The notes under the pieces: generated by a model
Told to the model about the DNA's origin: nothing
What the model saw: only the letters and a program-made list of their open reading frames with translations
Database searches by the model: none
Source: Erinaceus europaeus
Taxonomy: Eukaryota; Chordata; Mammalia; Eulipotyphla; Erinaceidae
NCBI RefSeq assembly: GCF_950295315.1
Contig: NC_080171.1
Coordinates: 118,863,747-118,927,746, forward strand
Direction of reading: 5' to 3'
DNA length: 64,000 nucleotides
Shown: positions 33,021 through 42,711 of the stretch, piece by piece
How positions within the stretch are numbered: the stretch's first letter is position 1
Layout of the letters: the number at the start of each line of letters is the position of its first letter
Made by a program: the position numbers and the translations under genes

Positions 33021-33055
<35 letters not shown>
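33021..33055. repeat. (CA)n microsatellite
   Basis: CA dinucleotide run. Confidence 0.95.
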
Positions 33056-33056
<1 letters not shown>

Positions 33057-33354
33057 CCCCCAAAACAAAAACAAAGCCAGATCTTGAAAGCATACAACTA
33101 AGTGGATAAAGAAAGAGGCAGAACAAACAGTATGAGTTTGTTTATGTAAAGATAGACACATCCTACTGCCGTACCACCTGCTCTTGATGGAGCCACACAG
33201 CATGAGGTCTCAGGAACCTAACAGTGTTTCCTCGAGGAGGAGAGACTAGGTATCCACTAATTAAGGCTCTGCAGCAACTTTATACATCAAAACTATAGTT
33301 TATAGCAAAAATCAACTGCAACTTATAACATGTACAGACTTGGTAGTAGATGTT

Positions 33355-33515
33355 TGCAGAAGGTGGGAGGTCTGGCTTCTGTAACTGATTCTCCACTGCA
33401 CATGGGTGTTGGCAGGGGGACCCACACCCCAAGCCTGTTTCTACCTTTCCCTAGTGGGGCAGGGCTCTGGAGAGGTGGGGTTTAGGGGCACATTGGTGAG
33501 GTCACCTGCTGGGCT
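33355..33515 (-). mobile_element. Family D fragment
   Basis: AGAAGGTGGGAGGTCTGGCT and CCCTAGTGGGGCAGGGCTCT, reverse orientation, lacking the terminal 3' block. Confidence 0.65.
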
Positions 33516-33699
33516 GACTCTTTCAAGCAGAAAGAGGAAGAAGAGCCAGCATAGCACCAAAGTTTCCTCCAGTTCAGAGGACTGAACCTCGACCTGGGTC
33601 AAGCAAATGGCAAAGTAGGCACCCTCAAACAGGATGATTTAATATTTTTTTCTTTTCTTTTACAGACAGTAAGTAGCTTGACACATATAATTAAAATGC

Positions 33700-33995
33700 T
33701 CACATGACATGAGTGGAGGAGATATGGAAACAGAGTCTGAGGCTCAGAGATGGTCCAGGTTCAGTTTCCCGTATCAGTATAAGCCAGAGCTGAGCAGTGC
33801 TCTCATAGAAAAACCAACCAACCAACAATCCAACAACAACAACAAATCTATCTTTCTGTGACCTTGGGAGAACTATTTCAGTAGCCACGGGAGGGGGATG
33901 GAGACACAATTCTGGTAGTGGAAATGGTGTAAGGTTATGCCCTTATTCTAATTTTGTAAATCTATTAAATTTACTATTTAAGAATTTTTTTATAT
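33700..33995 (+). mobile_element. SINE C-like fragment followed by family D-like 3' end
   Basis: 33715-33815 resembles a diverged family C sense copy (CCAGAGCTGAGCAGTGCTCT). 33840-33990 holds a diverged family D terminal block (GAGACACAATTCTGGTAGTG). Confidence 0.5.
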
Positions 33996-34276
33996 TTATT
34001 TATTTATTTTCCCTTTTGTTGCCCTTGTTTTTTATTGTTGTTATAGTGACTATTGTCGTTATTGATGTTATCGTTGTTAGATAGGACAGAGAGAAATGAA
34101 GAGAGAAGGGGAAGACCGAGAGGGGGAGAGAAAGACAGACACCTGCAGACCTGCTTCACCACCTGTGAAGTGACTCCCCTGCAGGTGGGGAGCAGGGGCT
34201 CAAACCGGGATCCTCATGCTGGTCCTTGTGCTTTGCACCACGTGCGCTTAACCCACTGCGCTACCGCCCCACTCCC
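33982..34276 (-). mobile_element. SINE family A with target duplication
   Basis: Full-length minus copy flanked by TAAATTTACTATT on both sides (before 33980 and from 34277). Confidence 0.9.
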
Positions 34277-34309
34277 TAAATTTACTATTAAATCACTAAT
34301 AAAAATATT

Positions 34310-34820
34310 TTGAAAGGGGGGGGGAAGGAGGGTAGGGTGGAGTGAGCAGGGGCTTCCTAACCAGGAGTTTTAAGCTGGAAGAATGCTGAAACACCTACTG
34401 TATAGCATAAATACTAAAAGGTTCCTTTTAAATATTTTCATGAGTTTCAGTTAGACCTGAAACCACTTACTTTGGAATCTATGCTTAGATCTGCTCAGGA
34501 TCATTTCAGAATTCTGGCCCCATCTCATGTGACTAAACACCACTTGCTTATGCATCTTCTTAACTATGGAACAGGGAAGAGAAAAGGAGAGGAGAGGAGA
34601 GGACAAGGCAGCCAGCTGCAGGAGGAAAAGAATGCATTCAGGAGGAGGTCCCCGCTTGGGGATGCACAGGCAATGCAGCCTTGGGGTCAAGAGCCCCTTG
34701 GTGCCAGGGCTGCACAGCTGCTTGCCTTTTAAGTGCAAGGTTTGTAAGCCTCTATCAAAGCCAGTCGTTTCACATTAGATCTTTGGAGGAAAGAGAAAGA
34801 CACTGCCCTGTCCTCTTTAA
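34310..34820. other. Unassigned sequence
   Basis: GA-rich at 34570-34640; opposed ORFs there show no recognisable domain. Confidence 0.35.
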
Positions 34821-34835
34821 GAATTAGTAATATGG

Positions 34836-35177
34836 GGGGTCGGGCGGTAGCACAGCAGATTAAGCGCACGCGGTGCAAAGCGCAAGGACCGGCTTAAGGA
34901 TCCTGGTTCGAGCCCCCGGCTCTCCACCTGCAGGGGAGTCACTTCACAGGCGGTGAAGCAGGTCTGCAGGTGTCTATCTTTCTCTCCCCCTCTGTCTTCC
35001 CCTCCTCTCTCCATTTCTCTCTGTCCTATTCAACAACGAACAACATCAACAATGACAATAATAATAACCACAACGAGGCTACAACAAAAAGGGCAACAAA
35101 AGGGCGAAAAATGGCCTCCAGGAGCGGTGGATTCATGGTGCAGGCACCGAGCCCAGTAATAATAATAAAAAAAAAGT
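34836..35177 (+). mobile_element. SINE family A with 3' hairpin extension and 13-bp target duplication
   Basis: Sense copy including the extension GGCCTCCAGGAGCGGTGG to GAGCCCAGTAATAATAAT, flanked by ATTAGTAATATGG at 34823-34835 and 35178-35190. The duplication encloses the extension, so the extension belongs to the mobilised unit. Confidence 0.93.
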
Positions 35178-35190
35178 ATTAGTAATATGG

Positions 35191-35368
35191 GCGGGAGTAG
35201 ATAGCATAATGGTTATGCAAAGAGACATTCATGCCTGAGGCTCTGAAGTCCCAGGTTCAATCCCCCGCACCACCATAAGCCAGAGTTGTGCAGTGCTCTG
35301 GTGTTTCTCTCTTTGTCTTTCTCTGCATCTCTCTCAAAAATAAAATAAAATACTTTAAAAAAAATCAG
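35191..35368 (+). mobile_element. SINE family C
   Basis: Sense copy directly abutting the preceding target duplication; GTAGATAGCATAATGGTTAT head and GGTTCAATCCC box B intact. Confidence 0.9.
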
Positions 35369-35369
35369 C

Positions 35370-35830
35370 AATATTTTCTATGACCTGGTAAAGGAAGTAG
35401 TAAGGGAGTTCATCTATTCCACTGGCTATTGGCAACAGATGTTGTATTCTAATTAACCTTGGGCCTACTCTCAGTCACTGTGAAATAGCACAAGTACTTA
35501 CTGATTCTTAGTTGATAAATTTTTCTCCTAGACTATTTCCAGTCTTTAAAAAAAAAAAAATAGGTCACTGTTAAGCTGGGCAGTTTACCAAAATGTTGCA
35601 CTGAAACAGAAAGAATGTTTGTCATTTTTGTTATTTTAAGTTGGTCAGAGTGTTGTGGGGAACAGGACATATTTGGTTAGCTTCTAGGATCCAGCAAGTG
35701 TTTGGGATTTATCCCCTCAGTTGTGTTTATTATGGCCGGCATCTCTAGTCATGCAGAAAACGAGAAAGGAGACAGCAGGGAAGGCTCCTGGTTACTTAAG
35801 GTGCACATGCACGTAGTGAGACAGTTGCAT
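35370..35830. other. Unassigned sequence
   Basis: No gene or repeat recognised. Confidence 0.35.
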
Positions 35831-35843
35831 AAAATACTTTTAT

Positions 35844-36272
35844 TTATTTACTTTTTTTTTTAATGGTTACATCATTCTTTAAAAAAATATTTTATTTATT
35901 TATTAATTAGACACATAAGAGGAGAGAGAAAGAGCCAGACATCACTCTGGTACATGTGCTGCTGAGGATTGAACTCAAGACCCCCATGCTTGTGAGTCCA
36001 ATGCTTTATCCACTGTGCCATCCCCCGACCACTTATTTACTTTTTTTCCCCATTATTGCCATTGATGTTAGATAGGACAGAGAGAAATGGAGAGAGGAGG
36101 GGAGACAGAAAGGGGGAGAGAAAGATAGACACCTGCAGACCTGCTTCACCACCTGTGAAGCGACTCCCCTGCAGGTGGGGAGCCGGGGGCTCAAACCGGG
36201 ATCCTTATGCCGGTTCTTGCACTTTGCACCACCTGTGCTTAACCCGCTGCACTACCGCCCGACCCCCTTCAT
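35844..36272 (-). mobile_element. SINE family A with a family E SINE nested in its tail
   Basis: AAATACTTTTAT at 35832-35843 and 36273-36284 bounds the whole unit. Inside, a family E SINE (about 35870-36030) is itself flanked by TTATTTACTTTTTTT on both sides, so it inserted into the A-rich tail of the family A copy. Confidence 0.82.
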
Positions 36273-36519
36273 GAAATACTTTTATAGAATAAACTGAAGC
36301 CAGTGGTCCCCATGCAGCAAGTTCTGCCAGGCAGCCAGGATCTTCCCCTGCACCCTCACCCCCAGTCAGCCTGTGTGGCCTCAGCTTCAACTTCTGCCAA
36401 CAGTCCATTTGGCAGATGAGCCTCCCTGCCTACACTGTAACATGTCAGTGGCCTTTGCATTGAATGCCCTTCTGTCATCTGTGACCCTAGCTGTGAAGCC
36501 ATATTCTTCCATCCTCCCT

Positions 36520-36714
36520 TTCCTTTCCTTTCCTTCCCCTTCCCCTTCCCCTTCCCCTTCCCCTTCCCCTTCCCCTTCCCCTTCCCCTTCCCCTTCCTCT
36601 TCCCCTCCCCCTCCCCTCCCCCTTCCCTTCTGTCTTCCTGTCTTCCTGTCTTCCTGTCCTGTCTTTCTGTCCTGTCTTCCTTCCTTCCTTCCTTCCTTCC
36701 TTCCTTCTTTTTTT
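36520..36714. repeat. (TTCCCC)n, (TCTTCCTG)n and (CCTT)n microsatellites
   Basis: Three adjacent pyrimidine-rich tandem arrays, about 195 bp in all. Confidence 0.93.
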
Positions 36715-36985
36715 GCCTCCAGGGTTATTGCTGGGGTTCAGTGCCAGCACTAGGAATCTACTGCTATTGGAGGCCATTTTTCCATTTTATAGGACAGAGA
36801 GAAATTGAGAAAGGAGGGAGAGATACAGAGGGGAGAGAAAGATAGACACCTACAGACCTGTTTCACCGTTTGTGAAGTGACCCCCCTGTGGGTGGGGAGC
36901 CGGGGGCTCGAACCGGGATCCTTGTGTGGGTCCTTGCGCTTAGTACTATGGGCCCTTAACCCGGTGTGTCATTGCCTGACCGACC
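36715..36985 (-). mobile_element. SINE family A with 3' extension
   Basis: Minus copy starting GCCTCCAGGGTTATTGCTGG and closing the hairpin with ATTGGAGGCC; body lacks the (AAC)n linker. Confidence 0.85.
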
Positions 36986-37282
36986 CCTGAGTTGAATCAT
37001 GCTTAATATATATTTTACTGTCTTCATGAAGCTTTAAATTAAAGAGCTAACTATGTTTTATTTATAGAAAAGAATGAATCGTAAGGGACCTATCTGAATC
37101 AAGAGCCTTACTCCCCAACTGAACTAAGCCAAAGGAATGAGGTCTGCACAGAGAAGGACCTAGGTGGGTGTTAAGAGTGTTAGGTGGAAAACAGAAATGT
37201 TATACATGTACCAACTGCTATGCTTTATTGTCTACTGTAAACCATTACCCCTCCTACAGAGAAAAAATCTACATGGGGTTCA

Positions 37283-37545
37283 CGTGTGTGTGTGTGTCTG
37301 TGTGTGTGTGTGAGCATGTGTGAGCATGTGTGAGTGTATGTGAGCATGCGTGAGTGTGAGTGTGTGTGTGAGAGTACAAGTGTGTGTGTGTGTGTGTATG
37401 TGTGAGCATGTGTGTGCATGCATGTGTGTGTCTGAGTGTGTGTGTGTGTGAGAGAGAGTGTGTATGAGTGTGTGCACATGTGTGTGTAAGTATGTGTGTG
37501 TACGTGTGTGTGCACGTGTGTGAGTGTGTGTGTGAGTGTGTGTTT
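37283..37545. repeat. Long interrupted (TG)n tract
   Basis: About 260 bp of TG repeat with recurrent TGTGAGCATG and GTGAGTG variants. His/Thr-rich minus-strand ORFs are repeat translations. Confidence 0.95.
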
Positions 37546-37549
37546 GTAA

Positions 37550-38245
37550 TTGACAAGACTGAGTTAGACTCATCTTCCTCTGTCTTCTTTAGTATCTTAT
37601 CCTACAGTGAAGTGGGTTATGCCTTTCTCTTCCACTGCTCTCTGGGGGGTTTCTTTAGAGAGTCATTAGTGATTCACCACCATGTCCCTAGAACTGAGAC
37701 GAGGACAGAGTCCATGAATAAAAAATTTAAAAATGTTGCTTAGCAAGGTGGAAAATCTAAAGTATTGATTACTAATACCATTTATCAGCTGGTCGCTTAT
37801 ATGAACATATTATTACTAACATAATTACTTTAAAGAGAAAAAAAACAGAAATTGAGGCAGACAGGTTGCACATGATCATGTGACCGGGCTGGCAAACAGA
37901 TGCATGACAAATGTCACATATTAATGCTCTTGGCCCCAGGCCACCATAGATACTGATGTGTCTCTGTCCTCAATCCCTCTTAGCCTTTGGTACGTTAACT
38001 CAGGTTAAGCCAGCTTTGTTTGCAGCTGTGTGAGCTAGCATTTACAATTGCACTGCAATAAACTGCAATATGCATTGATACCATAGAAAATGCCTGGCTG
38101 GGAACGTTTTTCCATGGGGCTAGTCTGATGGCAAAGCTGTCAGGTCTGTGAAAACAAGAGCCTCAGCTGTTCTACCTCCTGCCATGTACCCACTTCTTAG
38201 CAGAGTGTCAAGTGCATCATCAGGGTCAAGTAAACTTGCATGAAA
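37550..38245. other. Unassigned sequence
   Basis: No repeat or gene recognised. Confidence 0.35.
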
Positions 38246-38251
38246 GAGGCC

Positions 38252-38435
38252 ACTGAGGGGCTGGGCACACCCAGGAGAGAGTACATGTGCCCAAGACCTA
38301 GGTTCAAGCCTCCCATCCCCATCTGCAGAGGGGAATCTTCAGAAATAGTTGATGCAATGCTGCAAGTCCCTCCCCCTCCCCCATCTTCTCAATTTCTGTC
38401 TTTATCCAAAATCAATAAATAATAAAAAAAATACT
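38252..38435 (+). mobile_element. SINE family B, diverged
   Basis: GGGCTGGGCACACCCAGGAG head, AGGTTCAAGCC box B and (AATAAA)n tail. Confidence 0.75.
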
Positions 38436-38705
38436 TTAAGAGAGAGACTATCATGGGCTTGTTGATAAGGATGGGCTTGTTCTTTTCAGGAGTCCTGCAG
38501 CTGTGGTTGATAAGGTCTCTGGTACAGACCATACACATCCGTGGAGCTTAGTCGGTCTTAATGGAAGATGACGCTGGAGGATTGAGCGTTTTACCTCTGT
38601 GATGTCATTGCTGAGCCACCAGCAGAGAAGTCATGCCCTCTCCTGAGCCACGTGGCTCTCAAGACCTGCTTCTGTCCTGTCAAGCATGTTTTTCTGAGTA
38701 TTTCT

Positions 38706-39004
38706 TTTTTTTTAAAAAAAAATTATTTAATTTATTTATTCCCTTTTGTTGCCCTTGTTGTTGTTGTTTTATTGTTGTAGTTATTATTGTTGTTGTCATC
38801 GTTGTTGGATAGGACAGAGAGAAATGGAGAGAGATGGGGAAGACAGAGAGGAGGAGAGAAAGATAGACACCTGCAGACCTGCTTCACCACCTGTGAAGCG
38901 ACTCCCCTGCAGATGGGGAGCCGGGGTTTGAACCAGGATCCTTATGCCGGTCCTTGTGCTTTGCACCACCTGCGCTTAACCCGCTGCGCTACAGCCCGAC
39001 TCCC
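38706..39004 (-). mobile_element. SINE family A with 15-bp target duplication
   Basis: Full-length minus copy flanked by TTTCTGAGTATTTCT at 38691-38705 and 39005-39019. Confidence 0.95.
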
Positions 39005-39284
39005 TTTCTGAGTATTTCTGCCTGTGTTTGTGTCTGATTCTCTTGAGGAATCCAGTTTGTTTGCCTCTTGTATAGAGTCTAGCAGGCTAGCCAGTAGGGC
39101 TGGATACTGTGTGTTTACTGAATGGACAGGTGAACCCCAAACCTCACTCAAACACTTCACTGATGGCTCCCAAATACTGCATGGGAAGGGGCCTCATTCC
39201 TAACGGTGGGATTCTCTGAATCTCTTTCACTTGTAATATGCCTAGAATTGTCATGCTAAGTTAGGTAATACCTGGCCCAGGTAT

Positions 39285-39500
39285 TTTTTCTTTTTTAATT
39301 ACCTTTATTGGATAGAGACAGCCAGAAATCAAGAGGGGGAGGGAATGACAAAGAAAGAGAGAGGCAGAGAGACACTTGCAACACTGCTTCACCACTTGCA
39401 AAGCTTTCCCTCTGCAGCTGGGGACCGGGGGCTTGAATCTGGTTCCCTGTGCATTGTAGCGTGTGAGCTCAGAACCAGGTGTGCCACCACTTGCCCCCAG
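39285..39500 (-). mobile_element. SINE family B
   Basis: Minus copy with TTATTGGATAGAGACAGCCA tail side and GTGTGCCACCACTTGCC head. Confidence 0.85.
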
Positions 39501-39504
39501 CTGA

Positions 39505-40340
39505 TATTCTGTTATTATCATTCATTACTGTATTAGACCTAGTCAGTCATGATGGGATCTCAGTAGAGGAGGAATCCAAATTGGCTGGCTTACTGGATAC
39601 AGCGGGAGAAATGTGAGGGTTTTGACACTAAAACTTTCTGATCACTTCCTTCTTCCTCTGCAACAGCTCAGCATCTGTTTCCATGCCTCCTAGTCCCTCT
39701 AGGGGGCTCTTGGGATGGGCAGGGGTCTCCTAGAGGCTTCTGCGGAAGGCAGTTGAGGCTTGAGAAAGAGAGCTAAATAGCCAGAAAATGTAAGGGACAG
39801 CTTAAAAAAGGAGTGACTAGTGGGGAAGCAGCACCAAGTTCAAGCTCCCAAATTCTAAATAAAGGGATGATGAGTGTCAAATCACTTTATAAAACTATGA
39901 TTTGCACACAGTGTGTTCAGTACTGTGCTGTGTGTGTTCACACCAGGCAGAGGGGCTTCTATTCTAGATTCCTAAGTTAATGCATTAGATGCGTTCCCTC
40001 AGAAAGGATTTGGAGACAAGAACATTTGATCCAAGCAATGGAGGATTGAGGGTCTGCCCATCTGGGCAGGGTGCTGTGAGGTTACAATAAAGATATACCC
40101 TCCTGTATTGATGGAACTCAACTCCCCGAGCCTTCAGAGTCTTACTGCATAGGTCCAATAAAGGCAGGCAGTAGCATGGCTAGTTTCCTTTCCACTGAAA
40201 TTGACAAGAGAAGAATTAGACTGGAGGAAGTCAGAAATACACAACAGCCTGCCTTCCTTGGCTAGTGCACAGTAGTCTGTGGTATTCTGTCATCTGCCCT
40301 ACTCCCGAGCTCCAGCCCAGGGGAAACAAGATCAGATCAC
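39505..40340. other. Repeat-poor unassigned sequence
   Basis: No SINE, LTR or exon recognised. This starts a 2.2-kb SINE-free stretch (39505-41700). Confidence 0.4.
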
Positions 40341-40341
40341 T

Positions 40342-40760
40342 TTAAAAGCAGAGAGAGAGGTGAGCTTCCGTCTGGCCTTCAATACAACTGCTTCTTCTGC
40401 TGTGTCTTCCACTGGAAGCCGTGGCCTGAGGCCCATTTCTCGTTTTTGTTGAAATGCCAGTGATGTGGTGCTCATTAGCTCTGACCCCCAATGCTCTCAG
40501 GTGAAGTCTGCCGGGTGATGGCAGCACGGTGTTGCTAGGCAACACCAAAGCACCCAGCACCAGCGGGAGATGCTGCTCTGGGCTGGTGGGCCCTGGGCCC
40601 TGCTGGTGCTGCTCACTGCACACGGGGAGGGGGGCTGACTCATCCCTCTCCTCGACCGCTTGGAAGGTTTGCTCCGTTGTCACGTCTCCCAGATGCCGAG
40701 TTGATAATGGATTCAACCTTTAATGAGGCTCTAACTGCTTTATGTAGCAACTGTGCCTGG
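40342..40760. promoter_or_regulatory. Candidate conserved regulatory element
   Basis: G+C- and CpG-richer than its surroundings, SINE-free, with a perfect X-box palindrome (40528-40546) and an AP-1 site TGACTCA (40636-40642). A minus-strand ORF of 124 codons spans 40342-40716 but has no recognised domain or clear splice signals. Regulatory role is inferred from the motifs only. Confidence 0.35.
40528..40546. promoter_or_regulatory. RFX X-box-like palindrome
   Basis: GGTGTTGCTAGGCAACACC is a perfect inverted repeat with 8-bp arms around TAG. Its core GTTGCTAGGCAAC matches the bipartite RFX consensus on both half-sites. Confidence 0.6.
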
Positions 40761-40941
40761 AATACAGTGTTCCAAATCTCATTTTTTTTTTTTTAAAAAA
40801 AAATCTGCTTGGTTCTGGCTCCTCCCCTAAGTGGGTCAGGGTAAATTTAGATAAGATCTTTAGTGGCTCTGAGAATTCAATTCAATTTGGACTTGACTTT
40901 TGAGGACACAGTGTTCTCAGGAGGGAGATGCTTCTGCCTTA

Positions 40942-41066
40942 TTTTGAACTTCTTTAATTTGGGTGGTTTGAGAATGACTTCCTTCAAGGTCAAGGGCTAG
41001 TCAAAAAGATAAGAAGTGACATCTGGTAGCTTGAGATCTCTCCTGTTTTCTCAGTGGTGGCAAAAT
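40942..41066 (+). repeat. Long inverted repeat, left arm
   Basis: 125-bp arm. Its reverse complement recurs at 41333-41502. Common blocks include CTTCCTTCAAGGTCAAGG, AGTGACATCTGGTA and GTTTTCTCAGTGGTGGCAAA. Confidence 0.85.
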
Positions 41067-41332
41067 CAAGCACAGGAGCCCTACAAGCTATCGTGGGTGT
41101 GGGTGTGTGGGTGTGTGTGGGGGTTATTCTGCTGATCTGAGTTGTGGCTATTCCAGGCTTCTTCTCTAGGGGGAGTACAGGGGCTTCATTCTAGATGAAC
41201 AGAGACTAGGGAAGTTCTTGAAACTGTCTTTTCATGGAGCAGCAACAGGTTAACCGCTCCTATCTAAATAAAGGAATGTGAGGATTGTGGAGATGAAAAG
41301 ATACACTAAATACACTAGATAAATTTTGCCAC

Positions 41333-41502
41333 CACTGAGAAAACAGAAGAGATTTCAAGTTACCAGATGTCACTTCCTGCCTTGTTGACTTGACCTTGAC
41401 CTTGAAGGAAGTCATTCCCAAACACTTCCTGTCTTGTTGACTTGACCTTGACCTTGAAGGAGGCCATTCCCAAACCACCCAGATTAAAGCAGAAGTTCAA
41501 AA
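41333..41502 (-). repeat. Long inverted repeat, right arm, with 52-bp tandem duplication
   Basis: Reverse-complement arm of 40942-41066, longer because a 52-bp unit is tandemly doubled (41371-41422 and 41423-41474, three mismatches). Each unit carries two overlapping TGACCTTGA (TCAAGGTCA) half-sites of the ERR/SF-1 type. Confidence 0.85.
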
Positions 41503-42015
41503 CATCCCCATCCCCAGTCCATCCCACTCAAACCTGGTGCTGTCCCTACCAAAGTCACGGTGTCACCTTCCCTTGGGGCAGGGCACCCGGGACAGTGCAA
41601 AAGCAGCCTTTGCTAGGTGCTGGACATTTAACTAGAAAAGAAAATGGTAGCTATATCTGAGAGTGCTGGATGGCCCATCTAGTTTTGCAGGTTTGTACTT
41701 TTCTTTTTTTTTTTTAAATTTATTTATTGGGGAATTAACATTTTACATTCAACAGTAAATACAATAGTTTGTACATGCATAACACTTCCCAGTTTTCCAT
41801 ATAACAATACAGTCCCCACTAGGTCCTCTGTCATCTTTCTTGGACCTGCATTCTCCCCACCCACCCACCCAGGAGTCTTTTACTTTGGTGCAATATGCCA
41901 ACTCCAGTTCAGGCTCTACTTGTGTTTTCTCATCTGATCTTGTTTTTTAACTTGCCTGAGAATGAGAATAGTCATCCTTTTGTTTCTGACTTATTTCACT
42001 TAACATGAATTTTTC

Positions 42016-42373
42016 TTTCTTTTTTTTTCCCCCTCCAGGGTTATTGCTGGGCTCGGTGCCTGCACCATGAATCCACCGCTCCTGGAGGCCATTTTCCCCC
42101 CTTTTTGTTGCCCTAGTTGTTGCAGCCTCGTTGCAGTTATTATTGCCATTGTTGACGTTGCTTTGTTGTTGGATAGGACAGAGAGAAATGGAGAGAGGAG
42201 GGGAAGACAGAGAGAGAGGGGGAGAGAAAGATAGACACCTGCATACCTGCTTCACCGCCTGTGAAGCGAGTCCCCTGCAGGTGGGGAGCCGGGGGCTCGA
42301 ACCGGGATCCTTACACCGGTCCCTGCGCTTTGCGCCACGTGTGCTTAACCCACTGTGCCACCGCCTGACCCCC
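42016..42373 (-). mobile_element. SINE family A with 3' hairpin extension, 14-bp target duplication
   Basis: Flanked by AACATGAATTTTTC at 42002-42015 and 42374-42387, inside the L1 3' UTR. The duplication encloses the extension, whose arms CCTCCAGG (42032-42039) and CCTGGAGG (42081-42088) are complementary. Confidence 0.95.
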
Positions 42374-42450
42374 AACATGAATTTTTCAAAGTCCATCCAA
42401 GATCAGATGAAAACGGTGAAGTCACCATTTTTAATAGATGAGTAGTATTC

Positions 42451-42454
<4 letters not shown>

Positions 42455-42481
<27 letters not shown>

Positions 42482-42482
42482 C
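42455..42482. repeat. (TA)n microsatellite
   Basis: TA dinucleotide run within L1. Confidence 0.95.
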
Positions 42483-42711
42483 CACAAGTTGCTCAGCCAC
42501 TCATCTGTTGTTGGACATCTGAGTTGCTTCATTTTGGCTATTACAAATTGTGCTACTAAGAACATATGTGTACACAGATCTGTTTGGATGGATTCCTTAG
42601 GATATATCCCCAGGAGAGGAATTGTAAGATCATAGGGTAGGTCCATTTCTAGCCTTCTGAGAGTTCTCCAGACTGTCCTCCACAGGGGTTGGATCAATTT
42701 ACATTCCAACC

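Noticed and set aside
40342..40716. 124-codon minus-strand ORF over the X-box palindrome
   Set aside because: No domain or splice signal; G+C-rich sequence gives few stops by chance.
42438..42635. ORF with repeated IYIYIY and L1-like residues on the plus strand
   Set aside because: Reverse of the L1 ORF2 end crossing a TA microsatellite; the coding sense is the minus strand.
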